Assembly (NCBI RefSeq): GCF_001443045.1
Contig: NZ_LKPJ01000004.1
Location: 187,292-251,291, forward strand
DNA length: 64,000 nucleotides
Source: Burkholderia ambifaria
GTDB taxonomy: Bacteria; Pseudomonadota; Gammaproteobacteria; Burkholderiales; Burkholderiaceae
Reading direction: 5' to 3'
Numbering within the stretch: the stretch's first letter is position 1; each line of letters starts with the position of its first letter. A model generated the notes under the pieces. The model did no database searches and was not told the DNA's origin. It saw nothing but the letters and a program-made list of their open reading frames with translations. Positions 16,766 to 26,175 of this stretch are shown one piece after another. The translations under genes were made by a program, and so were the position numbers.

Positions 16766-17616
16766 TGCGCGACCACGGCGGTACGCAGCCTTTGCTCGCG
16801 TGCGATTGCCATATCCACATCTACGACGATGCGTATCCGCTCGCGCCGACGGCGACGTTCCGTCCGCCGCACGCGCCGGTGGACGCGTATCGCCGCGTGC
16901 AACAGGCGCTCGGTCTCGCGCGCGTGGTCGTCGTGCAGCCGACCGGCTATGGCTTCGACAACCGCTGCACGCTCGATGCGCTGGCCGCGCTCGGCCCGCA
17001 GGCGCGCGGCGTCGCGACGTTGCCGGCCGACGTGCCGGACGTCGAATTCGAGCGGCTGCACGCGGCGGGCATCCGCGGCGTGCGGTTCATGACGTTGTCG
17101 GGCGGCGTCGCCCGATGGGAAGAGCTCGAACGGATGGCCGCACGGATCGCGCCGCTCGGCTGGCACATCGACCTGCAGCTCGACGGCCGGACGCTGCCCG
17201 ACGTCGAGCCGATGCTGGCATCGTTACCGGCACGCGTCGTGGTCGATCACACGGGCAAGTTCCTGATACCGGTTGCACCCGATGCGCCGGCGTTCGTTGC
17301 ATTGCGGCGCCTGCTGGATCGCGGCCATGTGTGGGTGAAGCTGTCCGCGCCTTACGAGACGTCGCAAGCCGGCGCGCCCGGTTATGACGACGTCGCGCAG
17401 CTTGCCGCCGTGCTCGCGCGGGAGCACTCGGCACGCTGCGTGTGGGGCAGCAACTGGCCGCATCCGAGCGCGTCGCCGGTGCCTGACGATGCCGGTCTGC
17501 TCGGCTGGTTGCACGCATGCGCGGCGGACGAAGCAGTCGGCCGCGCGATTCTCGTCGACAACCCGGCCGTGCTATACGGATTCCAGGCAGGAAGCCCGAG
17601 CGATATTGCAACGTGA
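16762..17616 (+). CDS. Amidohydrolase, 2-pyrone-4,6-dicarboxylate lactonase-like
   Basis: The 284-residue protein fits the COG3618/LigI group of TIM-barrel hydrolases: DCHIHIYD near residue 14, VVVQPTGYGFDN, GVRFMTL, VVDHTGKF, VKLSAPYE and WGSNWPHPS near the end. Members open lactones of dicarboxylates or sugars. It is the last gene of the operon and translationally coupled to the dehydrogenase. A plausible path is import of an acid or lactone, oxidation by the dehydrogenase and ring opening here. Two adjacent ATG codons (16762, 16765) make the start uncertain by one residue. Confidence 0.83.
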   Translation: MMRDHGGTQPLLACDCHIHIYDDAYPLAPTATFRPPHAPVDAYRRVQQALGLARVVVVQPTGYGFDNRCTLDALAALGPQARGVATLPADVPDVEFERLHAAGIRGVRFMTLSGGVARWEELERMAARIAPLGWHIDLQLDGRTLPDVEPMLASLPARVVVDHTGKFLIPVAPDAPAFVALRRLLDRGHVWVKLSAPYETSQAGAPGYDDVAQLAAVLAREHSARCVWGSNWPHPSASPVPDDAGLLGWLHACAADEAVGRAILVDNPAVLYGFQAGSPSDIAT

Positions 17617-17679
17617 GACGGCGTCGAGCCGGCGGCGGCGATCGCGGCGCGCAAGGCAGCGGGGGGAAGGTGAAGTGGT

Positions 17680-17718
17680 GCGCGCGGCACGGCGGAAACG
17701 ATCCGCGGTGCCGCGCGC
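17680..17718. terminator. Strong hairpin between convergent genes
   Basis: Perfect 11-base arms GCGCGCGGCAC (17680-17690) and GTGCCGCGCGC (17708-17718) enclose an inner GCGG/CCGC stem with an AAACGAT loop. The hairpin lies between the amidohydrolase stop and the stop of chaA on the opposite strand and could end both transcripts. No T tract follows. Confidence 0.55.
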
Positions 17719-17727
17719 CGATGGACA

Positions 17728-18816
17728 TCAGTGGGTGATCGACAGGAACAGATAGGCCGCGAACAGCGACAGGTGCACGACGCCGTGCAGCACCGTCGTG
17801 CGTCCCTGGCTGAGCGTCAGCGTGCTGACGAGCAGCGTGAGCGACAGCAGCACGGTTTCCATCGCGCCGATGCCGAGCGTGAGCGGCTGGCCGACCCAGA
17901 TGAACACGGCCGCGACGGTCGGGATCGTGAGCCCGATGCTCGCGAGCGCCGAACCGAGCGCGAGGTTCATGCTGGTTTGCAGACGGTTCGCGCGCGCGGC
18001 GGTGACGGCCGCGAGCCCTTCTGGCAGCAGCACGAGCGCGGCGATCACGATGCCGACCGCCGCTTCGGGCGCGCCGAGCTTCATCACCGCATGCTCGACG
18101 GCCGGCGACAGCAGCTTCGCGAGCAGCACGACCGCGACGAGGCTCGCGAACAGCAGCAGGAGGCTGATCAGCGCGGTGCGGCTGCTCGGCGGCGCCGCGT
18201 GCACCGATTCGTTCGCGCTGTCGTGCTCGGTGAGGAAGTAGTCGCGGTGGCGCACGGTCTGCACGAATACGAATGCACCATACAGCACGAGCGACGACAC
18301 GCCTGCGAACGCAAGCTGCGATTTCGAAAAGAACGGGCCCGGCGCGGCGTTCAGGTAGTTCGGCATCACGAGCGACAGCACCGACAGCGACGCGAGCACC
18401 GCGAGCGCCTTGCTCGCGCCGCGCCCCTGGAAATCCTGTTCGCCGTGCTTCCACGCACCGACCAGCAGGCAGAGGCCGACGATGCCGTTGCAGATGATCA
18501 TCACGGCGGCGAACACGGTGTCGCGCGCGAGGCCGGATTTCTCGGGGCCGGCGCCGAGCATCACCGACACGATCAGCGCGACTTCGATGACGGTCACGGC
18601 GACTGCGAGCACGAGCGTGCCGAACGGCTCGCCGACGCGGTGCGCGACGACTTCGGCATGATGGACTGCAGCGAACACGGCGCCGGCGAGCGCAGCGGCG
18701 AACACGGCGATGACGAGGCCTTCGGCCGGCACGGCGCGCGACAGCGCGAGTACCAGCCAGGCGGCAAGCGGGGCCACGAGGGTCCAGCGCGGGAGCTGGT
18801 TGGACGAGAGCGGCAT
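17728..18816 (-). CDS. chaA: ChaA-type calcium/sodium:proton antiporter
   Basis: The 362-residue protein has about eleven membrane segments and the two acidic repeat motifs of the calcium:cation antiporter family: the first around VAVTVIEVALIVSVM, the second around ALVLLPEGLAAVTAARANR. Overall it matches ChaA of enterobacteria, which exports calcium, sodium or potassium in exchange for protons at alkaline pH. It stands alone, convergent with the lactonase operon. The noncoding 549 bases upstream separate it from the divergent paa genes. Confidence 0.88.
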   Translation of the reverse strand: MPLSSNQLPRWTLVAPLAAWLVLALSRAVPAEGLVIAVFAAALAGAVFAAVHHAEVVAHRVGEPFGTLVLAVAVTVIEVALIVSVMLGAGPEKSGLARDTVFAAVMIICNGIVGLCLLVGAWKHGEQDFQGRGASKALAVLASLSVLSLVMPNYLNAAPGPFFSKSQLAFAGVSSLVLYGAFVFVQTVRHRDYFLTEHDSANESVHAAPPSSRTALISLLLLFASLVAVVLLAKLLSPAVEHAVMKLGAPEAAVGIVIAALVLLPEGLAAVTAARANRLQTSMNLALGSALASIGLTIPTVAAVFIWVGQPLTLGIGAMETVLLSLTLLVSTLTLSQGRTTVLHGVVHLSLFAAYLFLSITH

Positions 18817-19309
18817 GGAGGGTTTCCTTATGCGAGTGACGGCGCGCGACGCACCTTCACGGGTTGACGAAGCCCGGCCGTACTATCCGCCGAACGAGGA
18901 CGATGAAACCGAAGGGCGGCAGCACGCAACGGTGCTGCCTCGAGTTCGCCGCTTTGAGGCGGCGAGGGGCGCGGGCGGGCCGAAGCCCGTCGCTGGATGA
19001 AACGGTTCGATGCGACCGGTGCCGATGGCGGGGCGCGTGGACGTGACGGCTGGCGGCCCGACAGTTCGGAATTGACCCCGAAAGGGCGGCGGGCGATGGG
19101 CGGCAGCGGCGGCGTGACACGCGGTTTCCCCCTGAAATCCGGCGGTTTGTCGAATTTTATCAGGCGTTCGAGGGTCGCTATCTCATATTCGAACGCTTTC
19201 ATTGACCTTTCGGTCGATAAAAAGTGCCCTGATCGTTCGATTTTTTGTTTTTGCAGATTTCGTAACGGTCTCTTGCACGACAAATTCGGGCTCGCCCTGA
19301 CATAAATCT
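18817..19309. other. Non-coding divergent region between chaA and paaH
   Basis: About 490 bases before the paaH operator hold no convincing gene. The first half is GC-rich. From about 19140 the DNA becomes more AT-rich and contains GACCTTTCGGTC (19204-19215), an imperfect relative of the palindrome at 19310-19323, so it may be a second weak site for the same TetR-type regulator. T-rich stretches near 19239-19255 could be part of a promoter. Confidence 0.4.
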
Positions 19310-19330
19310 ACCGACCGGTCGGTTTATAAT
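19310..19330 (+). promoter_or_regulatory. TetR/PaaR-type operator overlapping the paaH promoter
   Basis: ACCGACCGGTCGGT (19310-19323) is a perfect 14-base palindrome, directly followed by a consensus -10 box TATAAT (19325-19330). A repressor bound here would block RNA polymerase. Burkholderia phenylacetate genes are controlled by the TetR-type repressor PaaR through conserved palindromes in their promoters; assignment of this site to PaaR is inference from the genes behind it. No good -35 box is visible at the proper distance. Confidence 0.65.
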
Positions 19331-19365
19331 CGCTCACACTTCCACTTCATGACGGATCGCAAGCG

Positions 19366-20919
19366 ATGGCTGTTTCTTCTGCACATTCGGTGAATTCGGG
19401 CGCGCTGGCGCCGGCGGCGGTCGTCGGCGTGATCGGTGCCGGCGCGATGGGCGCGGGTATCGCACAGGTCGCCGCGGCGGCCGGTCATACCGTGCTGCTG
19501 TACGACCTGAACGAGGCGGCGTGCGACAAGGCGCTCGCCGGCATCCGCGCGCAGTTCGCGCGGCTCGCGGAGAAGGGCCGGATGGACCCGGCGCAGGCCG
19601 ATGCGGCCGGCCAGCGGATCCGCGCGGTGCGCGCGCTGGCCGATTTCGCGGGCGCCGCGCTGATCGTCGAGGCGGCGGCCGAGCGGCTCGACGTGAAGCG
19701 CGAGATCTTCGCGACGCTCGAGCGTCATGTCGATGACAACTGCGTGCTGGCGACCAACACGTCGTCGATCTCGATCACGTCGATCGCGGCCGGGCTGCGC
19801 GTGCCGCAGCGCGTGGCCGGCCTGCACTTCTTCAATCCGGCGCCGCTGATGGCGCTCGTCGAGGTGGTCAGCGGGCTCGCGACCGCGCCGGAAGTCGCGC
19901 AGGCGCTGTACGACACGGCCGCCGCGTGGGGCAAGCGCCCGGTGCTGGCGAAATCGACGCCGGGCTTCATCGTGAACCGCGTCGCGCGGCCGTATTACGC
20001 GGAGGCGCTGCGCGTGCTGAACGAGCAGGGCGGCACGCCGGCTTCGATCGATGCGGTGATGCGCGAAGCCGGCGGCTTCCGGATGGGGCCGTTCGAGCTG
20101 ATGGACCTGATCGGCCACGACGTGAACTTCGCGGTGACCGAGTCGGTGTTCCGCGCGTACTTCAACGATCCGCGCTACACGCCGTCGCTGATCCAGCAGG
20201 AGCTCGTGAATGCGGGCTTCCTCGGTCGCAAGTCGGGGCGCGGCTTCTATTCGTATGCGGACGGCGCGGTGCCGCCCGCGCCCGAGCTCGAGGCGCGGCG
20301 CGCCGCGCCGGCCGACGTCGCGCTGTTCGCGCAGGACGGCCCGGCCGCCGCGCTGCATGCGCGCTTCGTCGAGCGCATCGCGGGCGCGCGGCAGAACGGC
20401 GCGCATGCCGACGCGCTGCTTGCCGTGGCCGGCCGCGCGTCGATCGCGCTGACCGACGGCCGCACCGCGACGGTGCGCGCCGCGCAAACCGGCGTGGCCG
20501 ATCTCGTGCTCGTCGACCTCGCGCGCGATTACGCGCAAGCAGGGCTCGTCGCGCTGACGCGCGCGCTTCAGTGCAGCGACGCCGCCTATGCGGATGCGGT
20601 CGGCCTGTTCCAACAAGCCGGCTTGCGCGTCATCGGCATCGCCGACGTGCCGGGGATGGTTGCGATGCGCACCGTCGCGATGCTCGCGAACGAGGCGGCC
20701 GATACGGTCAACCAGGGCGTGTGCTCGCCCGCCGATCTCGATCTCGCGATGGAGAAGGGCGTGAACTACCCGTGCGGCCCGCTCGCGTGGGCCGATGCGA
20801 TCGGCATCGGCCGCGTGCATCGCGTGCTGTCGAACCTGGCGGCGAGCTACGGCGAGGACCGCTATCGCGTGTCGCCGCGCATCGCCGCATTGCACGCGGC
20901 CGGCCGCACGTTCCGCTAG
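19366..20919 (+). CDS. paaH: 3-hydroxyadipyl-CoA dehydrogenase (phenylacetate pathway)
   Basis: The 517-residue protein has the NAD-binding signature VIGAGAMGAGIAQVAA near residue 24 and two C-terminal 3-hydroxyacyl-CoA dehydrogenase domains, the first with GPFELMDLIGHDVNF and the second with NYPCGPLAWAD. Length and two-domain layout match PaaH/PaaC, which oxidises 3-hydroxyadipyl-CoA in the lower phenylacetate pathway, and not the shorter fatty-acid enzyme. The next genes encode PaaK and an enoyl-CoA hydratase, forming a paa sub-operon behind the palindromic operator. Confidence 0.9.
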   Translation: MAVSSAHSVNSGALAPAAVVGVIGAGAMGAGIAQVAAAAGHTVLLYDLNEAACDKALAGIRAQFARLAEKGRMDPAQADAAGQRIRAVRALADFAGAALIVEAAAERLDVKREIFATLERHVDDNCVLATNTSSISITSIAAGLRVPQRVAGLHFFNPAPLMALVEVVSGLATAPEVAQALYDTAAAWGKRPVLAKSTPGFIVNRVARPYYAEALRVLNEQGGTPASIDAVMREAGGFRMGPFELMDLIGHDVNFAVTESVFRAYFNDPRYTPSLIQQELVNAGFLGRKSGRGFYSYADGAVPPAPELEARRAAPADVALFAQDGPAAALHARFVERIAGARQNGAHADALLAVAGRASIALTDGRTATVRAAQTGVADLVLVDLARDYAQAGLVALTRALQCSDAAYADAVGLFQQAGLRVIGIADVPGMVAMRTVAMLANEAADTVNQGVCSPADLDLAMEKGVNYPCGPLAWADAIGIGRVHRVLSNLAASYGEDRYRVSPRIAALHAAGRTFR

Positions 20920-20978
20920 CTGCCGGCCCCATTGTCCCGATCACGATAACGACATCACTCCATTGGAGGAGCACCCCC

Positions 20979-22301
20979 ATGACTCACCCGACGCACCCCG
21001 CCGCCGCCCTCGATCCGATCGAGACCGCCAGCCGCGACGAACTGCAGGCACTGCAGCTCGAGCGCCTCAAGTGGTCGCTGCGCCACGCGTACGACAACGT
21101 CCCGCACTATCGTCGGACGTTCGACGCGGCGGGCGTGCACCCGGACGACCTGAAGACGCTCGCCGATCTCGCGAAATTCCCGTTCTCGACCAAGAACGAC
21201 CTGCGCGACAACTATCCGTTCGGGCTGTTCGCCGTGCCGCGCGAGCAGGTCGTGCGCGTGCATGCGTCGAGCGGCACGACCGGCAAGCCGACGGTGGTCG
21301 GCTATACGGCGCGCGACATCGACACGTGGGCGAACGTGACCGCGCGTTCGATCCGTGCGGCCGGCGGCCGCCCGGGCGACACGCTGCACAACGCGTTCGG
21401 CTATGGACTCTTCACGGGCGGCCTCGGGATTCACTACGGCGCGGAGCGGCTCGGCTGCATGGTCGTGCCGATGTCGGGCGGGCAGACCGAGAAGCAGGTG
21501 CAGCTGATCCGCGATTTCGAGCCGAAGATCATCCTCGTCACGCCGTCGTACATGCTGAACCTGATCGACGAGATGGTGCGGCAGGGGATGGACCCGGCCG
21601 AGTCGTCGCTGAAGATCGGCATCTTCGGCGCGGAGCCGTGGACGCAGGCGCTGCGTGAGGAAGTGGAGGCGCGCGTGGGCATCGACGCGCTCGACATCTA
21701 CGGGCTGTCGGAAGTGATGGGCCCCGGCGTCGCGTGCGAGTGCGTCGAGACGAAGGACGGCCCGGTGATCTGGGAAGACCACTTCTATCCGGAGATCATC
21801 GATCCCGTGACCGGCGAAGTGCTGCCGGACGGCAGCGAGGGCGAGCTCGTGTTCACGTCGCTGACGAAGGAAGCGATGCCGGTGATCCGCTACCGCACGC
21901 GCGACCTCACCGCACTGCTGCCGCCGACCGCGCGCGCGATGCGCCGGCTCGCGAAGATCACGGGCCGCTCCGACGACATGCTGATCGTGCGCGGCGTGAA
22001 CGTGTTCCCGAGCCAGATCGAGGAAATCGTCGTCGCGCAGACCAAGCTGTCGGGGCAGTTCCAGATCACGATCTCGCGCGACGGCCACATGGACCGGCTC
22101 GACCTTGCGGTCGAGCTGCGCTCCGAGGCCGCCGCGTGCGTGACCGACGGCGATCGCGCCGCGATCGCGCGCGAGCTGCAGCACCGGATCAAGACGATGA
22201 TCGGCGTGTCGGCCGGCGTGACGGTGCTCGCCGCGGGCGGCATTCCCGCGAGCGCGACCGGCAAGGCCCGGCGCGTGATCGACCGCCGGCAGGCCGCCTG
22301 A
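20979..22301 (+). CDS. paaK: Phenylacetate-CoA ligase
   Basis: The 440-residue adenylate-forming enzyme has the AMP-binding loop SSGTTGKPTVVGYT (about residues 93-106), the aromatic pocket region NAFGYGLFTGGLG, the YGLSEVMGPGVACE segment and the C-terminal hinge TGRSDDMLIVRGVNVFPSQIE. These are hallmarks of PaaK, which activates phenylacetate with ATP and CoA, the first step of the pathway. The ATG at 20979 has GGAGGA eight bases upstream. It lies 59 bases after paaH in the same operon. Confidence 0.93.
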   Translation: MTHPTHPAAALDPIETASRDELQALQLERLKWSLRHAYDNVPHYRRTFDAAGVHPDDLKTLADLAKFPFSTKNDLRDNYPFGLFAVPREQVVRVHASSGTTGKPTVVGYTARDIDTWANVTARSIRAAGGRPGDTLHNAFGYGLFTGGLGIHYGAERLGCMVVPMSGGQTEKQVQLIRDFEPKIILVTPSYMLNLIDEMVRQGMDPAESSLKIGIFGAEPWTQALREEVEARVGIDALDIYGLSEVMGPGVACECVETKDGPVIWEDHFYPEIIDPVTGEVLPDGSEGELVFTSLTKEAMPVIRYRTRDLTALLPPTARAMRRLAKITGRSDDMLIVRGVNVFPSQIEEIVVAQTKLSGQFQITISRDGHMDRLDLAVELRSEAAACVTDGDRAAIARELQHRIKTMIGVSAGVTVLAAGGIPASATGKARRVIDRRQAA

Positions 22302-22354
22302 ACTTCGCCGCCGAGTTTCGCCGTTCCCTGTACTACCCCGAGGAAACCTGTTCG

Positions 22355-23155
22355 ATGGATGGATTGAAGACCCTGGCCGTTGCCGTCGATGCGCGCGGCA
22401 TCGCGACCGTCGCGCTGCGGCGCGGCGACGTGCTCAACGCGTTCGACGAGACGATGATCGCCGAGCTGACCGATGTGTTCACCGCGCTCGGCGCGCGCGA
22501 CGACGTGCGCGCGATCGTGCTGCGCTCGGACGGCCGCGCGTTCTGCGCGGGGGCGGACCTGCAGTGGATGCAGCGCGCGAGCGCGAACGACGCGGCGGCG
22601 AACCTGCGCGACGCCGAGCGGTTCGCCGCGATGATGCGCGCGATCCGGCAGTGCCCGAAGCCGACGGTCGCGCGCGTGCAGGGCCATGCGTTCGGCGGCG
22701 GCGTCGGCCTGTGCGCGGCCTGCGACATCGTGATCGCGAGCGATCACGCGCGCTTTTCGGTCAGCGAGGCCCGCTTCGGGATCCTGCCGTCGGTGATCGG
22801 CCCGTATCTGGTCGAAGCGGTCGGCCAGCGCCAGGCGCGCCGGCTCGCGCTGACCGCGACGCAGCTCGCGGCCGGCGAGGCCGTCGCGATCGGGCTGATT
22901 CACCAGGCCGTGCCGCTCGACGCGCTCGACGCCGCGCTCGACAAGACGCTCGCCGAACTCGGCCGCAACGGCCCGAACGCGCTGATGGAGATCAAGCGCT
23001 TTTTCGACGCGATCGGCGAGTATCCGCCGTCGGACGAGCGCGCGGCGTTCACCGCGCAGACGATCTCGCGCGTGCGGGCCACGCCGGAAGCGAAGGAGGG
23101 TTTCGCCGCGTTCTTCGCGAAGCGGCCGCCGGCATGGGAGCCCGGCGCGAATTGA
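22355..23155 (+). CDS. Enoyl-CoA hydratase/isomerase family protein (paa cluster)
   Basis: The 266-residue crotonase-fold protein has the oxyanion-hole segments GRAFCAGADLQWM and GHAFGGGVGLCAACD, and the acidic residue region SEARFGILPSVIGPY used by hydratases. It resembles both the phenylacetate enoyl-CoA hydratases (PaaF/PaaG) and methylglutaconyl-CoA hydratases; operon position behind paaH and paaK favours a phenylacetate or ring-derived acyl-CoA substrate. The start at 22355 follows a GAGGAAA ribosome site. Confidence 0.85.
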   Translation: MDGLKTLAVAVDARGIATVALRRGDVLNAFDETMIAELTDVFTALGARDDVRAIVLRSDGRAFCAGADLQWMQRASANDAAANLRDAERFAAMMRAIRQCPKPTVARVQGHAFGGGVGLCAACDIVIASDHARFSVSEARFGILPSVIGPYLVEAVGQRQARRLALTATQLAAGEAVAIGLIHQAVPLDALDAALDKTLAELGRNGPNALMEIKRFFDAIGEYPPSDERAAFTAQTISRVRATPEAKEGFAAFFAKRPPAWEPGAN

Positions 23156-23275
23156 GGCCGTGGCGAGGCCCGCCGGGCCCCGGGGCGCGATTTGCGTCTC
23201 GGGCGCGGGCGCTTGCTCTACAATGCGTGACCCCCGGCGCGCCGCCGGCCCAGCCCTGATCGTTTCTTCGTCCCG

Positions 23276-23950
23276 ATGATCGTCAACCGCCTTATCTCCG
23301 AGATCCTGTTCGGCTTCACCGGCCTGATCGGCATCATCAATCCGATCGGCATTGCGTTCCTGTTTCTCGAGCGCACCGAGGCGCTGACCGAGCATGAGCG
23401 CAACCTGCTCGCGAAGAAGGTGGCATTCAACGCGTTCATCGTGCTGATGGTCGCGTTCTTCGCCGGCACGCCGGTGCTGCATTTCTTCGGGATCTCGATG
23501 GAAGCGCTGCGGATCGGCGGCGGCTTCGCGGTCGCCGTCGCGGGCTGGCAGATGCTGAACGAACCGGACGGCCCGGCGGGCGGCGGCGATACACCGGTCA
23601 AGCCGATCGACGCGAATGCGATCATGACGCGCGCGTTCTTCCCGCTGACCATGCCGCTGACGGTCGGCCCCGGCTCGATCGCGACCGCGATCGCACTGAA
23701 CGCGAACCGCACGCACAAGCTGTCGGAGTTCATGCTGTCGAGCATCGTGTCGATCGTCGTCTCCATACTGGTGGCGATCGTGATCTGGCAGGTCTACAGC
23801 CGCTCCGCGCTGCTGTCGCGCTACCTCGGCAGCGAAGGCACCAAGGTCGCGAAGCGCGTGTCCGCCTTCCTGCTGCTGTGCATCGGCGTGCAGATCATGC
23901 TGACCGGGTTCTCCGAGTTCCTGCAGCCGCTCGCCGACCAGATCAAGTAA
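23276..23950 (+). CDS. MarC family integral membrane protein
   Basis: The 224-residue protein has six predicted membrane segments with the MarC features: INPIGIAFLFL in the first helix pair, GGGFAVAVAGWQML, and PLTMPLTVGPGSIATAIAL in the second half. MarC/UPF0056 proteins are inner-membrane proteins once linked to antibiotic resistance and now regarded as of unknown function, though annotated as possible amino-acid transporters. It follows the paa operon by 120 bases and is probably transcribed separately. Confidence 0.88.
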   Translation: MIVNRLISEILFGFTGLIGIINPIGIAFLFLERTEALTEHERNLLAKKVAFNAFIVLMVAFFAGTPVLHFFGISMEALRIGGGFAVAVAGWQMLNEPDGPAGGGDTPVKPIDANAIMTRAFFPLTMPLTVGPGSIATAIALNANRTHKLSEFMLSSIVSIVVSILVAIVIWQVYSRSALLSRYLGSEGTKVAKRVSAFLLLCIGVQIMLTGFSEFLQPLADQIK

Positions 23951-24178
23951 CCCGTTCGTCCTTCGACGCGCGACCCGGCCCGGCGCCATGCGTGCGGGCC
24001 GAGGGATGGATTCGTCCGTTCGACTGCTGCCGGGCCGCGGGCGCGCGCACCGATACGCGTTTGCGCGCGGCGGGCTACCATGCGACGTCCGGCGGATGCA
24101 TGCTGCGGCGTTCGTGTCCGGTGCACCGAACCGCGGCGCGCATCCGCCCGCAACCCCACTTCAATGACGAGGCGAGCG

Positions 24179-25159
24179 ATGGAATACGTGAAATTCGGGT
24201 CGACCGGGATGGACGTGTCGAAGCTGGTGCTGGGCTGCATGACGTTCGGCGAGCCGTCGCGCGGCACGCATCCGTGGACGCTGCCGGAAGCGGAAAGCCG
24301 CCCGATCATCCAGCGCGCGATCGAGGCCGGCATCAATTTCTTCGATACCGCGAACATGTATTCCGACGGCACGTCCGAGGAGATCGTCGGCCGTGCGCTG
24401 CGCGACTTCGCGAAGCGCGACGACGTCGTGATCGCGACCAAGGTGTTCTACCGGATGCGGCCGGGGCCGAACGGCGCGGGGCTGTCGCGCAAGGCGATCA
24501 TGACCGATATCGACCAGAGCCTGAAACGGCTCGGCACCGACTACGTCGACCTGTACCAGATCCACCGTTGGGACTATGGCACGCCGATCGAGGAGACGCT
24601 CGAGGCGCTGCACGACGTCGTGAAGGCCGGCAAGGCGCGTTACATCGGCGCGTCGTCGATGTTCGCGTGGCAGTTTTCGAAGGCGCTGTACACGTCCAGG
24701 CAGAACGGCTGGACCCGCTTCGTCAGCATGCAGAACCACCTGAACCTGCTGTATCGCGAAGAGGAGCGCGAAATGCTGCCGCTGTGCGAGGCCGAAGGCA
24801 TCGCGGTGATTCCGTGGAGCCCGCTCGCGCGCGGCCGGCTGACGCGCAACTGGGACGAGTCGACCGGCCGCCAGCAAAGCGACGACGTCGGCCAGCGGCT
24901 CTACGACGCGACGGCCGATGCCGATCGGGCGGTCGTCGAGGCCGTCGCGGCGATCGCCGCCGCGCGCAACGTGCCGCGTGCGCAGGTCGCGCTCGCGTGG
25001 GTTGCGCACAAGCGAGGCGTGACCGCGCCGATCGTCGGCATCTCGAAGCCGCAGCATTTCGACGATGCGCTCGGCGCATTGCAATTGAAGCTGACGGACG
25101 ACGAAATCGCGGCGCTCGAAGGTCCGTATGTGCCGCACGCGGTGGCCGGTTTCAACTGA
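24179..25159 (+). CDS. Aldo/keto reductase
   Basis: The 326-residue TIM-barrel protein has the AKR pattern: FFDTANMYSDGTSEEIVGRAL with the catalytic Asp and Tyr, VIATKVFYR with the catalytic Lys, and DLYQIHRWDYGTPIEETLEAL with the catalytic His. Near the C-terminus AHKRGVTAPIVGISKPQH binds NADPH phosphate. It is closest to the YakC/AKR12-14-like group of small aldehyde and ketone reductases; the substrate is unknown. The ATG at 24179 follows GAGGCG; an ATG 15 bases upstream is possible. It stands alone. Confidence 0.87.
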   Translation: MEYVKFGSTGMDVSKLVLGCMTFGEPSRGTHPWTLPEAESRPIIQRAIEAGINFFDTANMYSDGTSEEIVGRALRDFAKRDDVVIATKVFYRMRPGPNGAGLSRKAIMTDIDQSLKRLGTDYVDLYQIHRWDYGTPIEETLEALHDVVKAGKARYIGASSMFAWQFSKALYTSRQNGWTRFVSMQNHLNLLYREEEREMLPLCEAEGIAVIPWSPLARGRLTRNWDESTGRQQSDDVGQRLYDATADADRAVVEAVAAIAAARNVPRAQVALAWVAHKRGVTAPIVGISKPQHFDDALGALQLKLTDDEIAALEGPYVPHAVAGFN

Positions 25160-25212
25160 GTTCGACCGGGCGCCGAGCGCACCCGGCGGGATGCCGCCGC
25201 CGTGCGCGGCGT

Positions 25213-26091
25213 TCAGCGCGTGGCGGCGAGCATCGGGTAGGTGAACAGCCCGAAGTGGATCACGTTCAGCCCCGCGTGCGCGAGCGCGGACGCGAGCAGC
25301 CCGCCGCGCCGCCATGCGAGGCCGTAGCCGATGCCGGCCACCGTGCCGAGCACGATCCAGTGCCAGCCGCCGGCCGCGTGCGCGGCGCCGAATAGCATCG
25401 CGCCGATCGCGAGCGCGGCCCACGGCCCCCAGCCGAACCGGCCGAGCATGCGCGTGAGCCCGCCTTGCACGTAGCCGCGGAACAGCGCTTCCTCGGCGAG
25501 CGTGACGAGCAGCACGTTGTTGACGAGCCACATCCAGCCTGCCGCCGGCCATTTCGGCGCCCAGCCGACCATCCCGAACGCGAGCGCGCCGGCCAGGCAG
25601 GCCGCGGCCGTTGCGATGCCCGCGACGGCACCGGTGCGCAGCGCGCGCGCCGGCGGGACGTCCGGCGCGACCCAGGGCAGCACCCACAGCAGCCACAGCC
25701 CGACCAGCGGCTTGTCGAAATTCAGGTACATCGTGAACGGTACGGCGTCCGGCGTGAAGCGCGTCGGCTCGATCACACGCGGATTGTGGAAACCGGAAAC
25801 CAGGTGCAGGCTCAGCGCGATCGCGAGCGCGGCGAACACGACGTGCGCGGCGATCCGTACCGCGAGCGGGCGGCCCGGCGCGACGCCCCAGGCGGCGGCC
25901 ACGAGCAGTGCGAGCGGTGCGAGCACGATCGGCGACAGCTTGCCGAACGCCAGCGCGCCGGCATAGCCGAGCGCGGCGAGGCCGATGCTCGCGCCGTGCA
26001 GCGGGCGCTGCCACGCGAACGCGGCGGCCACGAACAGCGCGAGCCAGATCGTGGCACAGGGGAGAAGCGAAAGGGACATGGGGCGATGCAT
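25213..26091 (-). CDS. CPBP-family intramembrane metalloprotease
   Basis: The 292-residue protein has about eight membrane segments and the three CPBP (Abi) motifs in order: EEALFRGYV with the paired Glu and Arg, FGAAHAAGG with the first His, and HAGLNVIHF near the C-terminus with the second His. These residues form the zinc-dependent active site within the inner membrane. Family members process prenylated proteins or protect against bacteriocins; the role here is unknown. The start could also be the Met four codons downstream. Confidence 0.85.
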   Translation of the reverse strand: MHRPMSLSLLPCATIWLALFVAAAFAWQRPLHGASIGLAALGYAGALAFGKLSPIVLAPLALLVAAAWGVAPGRPLAVRIAAHVVFAALAIALSLHLVSGFHNPRVIEPTRFTPDAVPFTMYLNFDKPLVGLWLLWVLPWVAPDVPPARALRTGAVAGIATAAACLAGALAFGMVGWAPKWPAAGWMWLVNNVLLVTLAEEALFRGYVQGGLTRMLGRFGWGPWAALAIGAMLFGAAHAAGGWHWIVLGTVAGIGYGLAWRRGGLLASALAHAGLNVIHFGLFTYPMLAATR

Positions 26092-26175
26092 GGGTCGGAC
26101 GAGACGCCGCGCATCATACCCCAGCGACGGTGACGTACCGCCGGGCCGCACGCGTGGGGCGGGCGGGGCCGGTAG

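Noticed and set aside
23977..24000. Hairpin GGCCCG-N12-CGGGCC after marC as a terminator
   Set aside because: The stem is only six pairs with a long loop and no T tract; such hairpins are frequent by chance in DNA this rich in GC.
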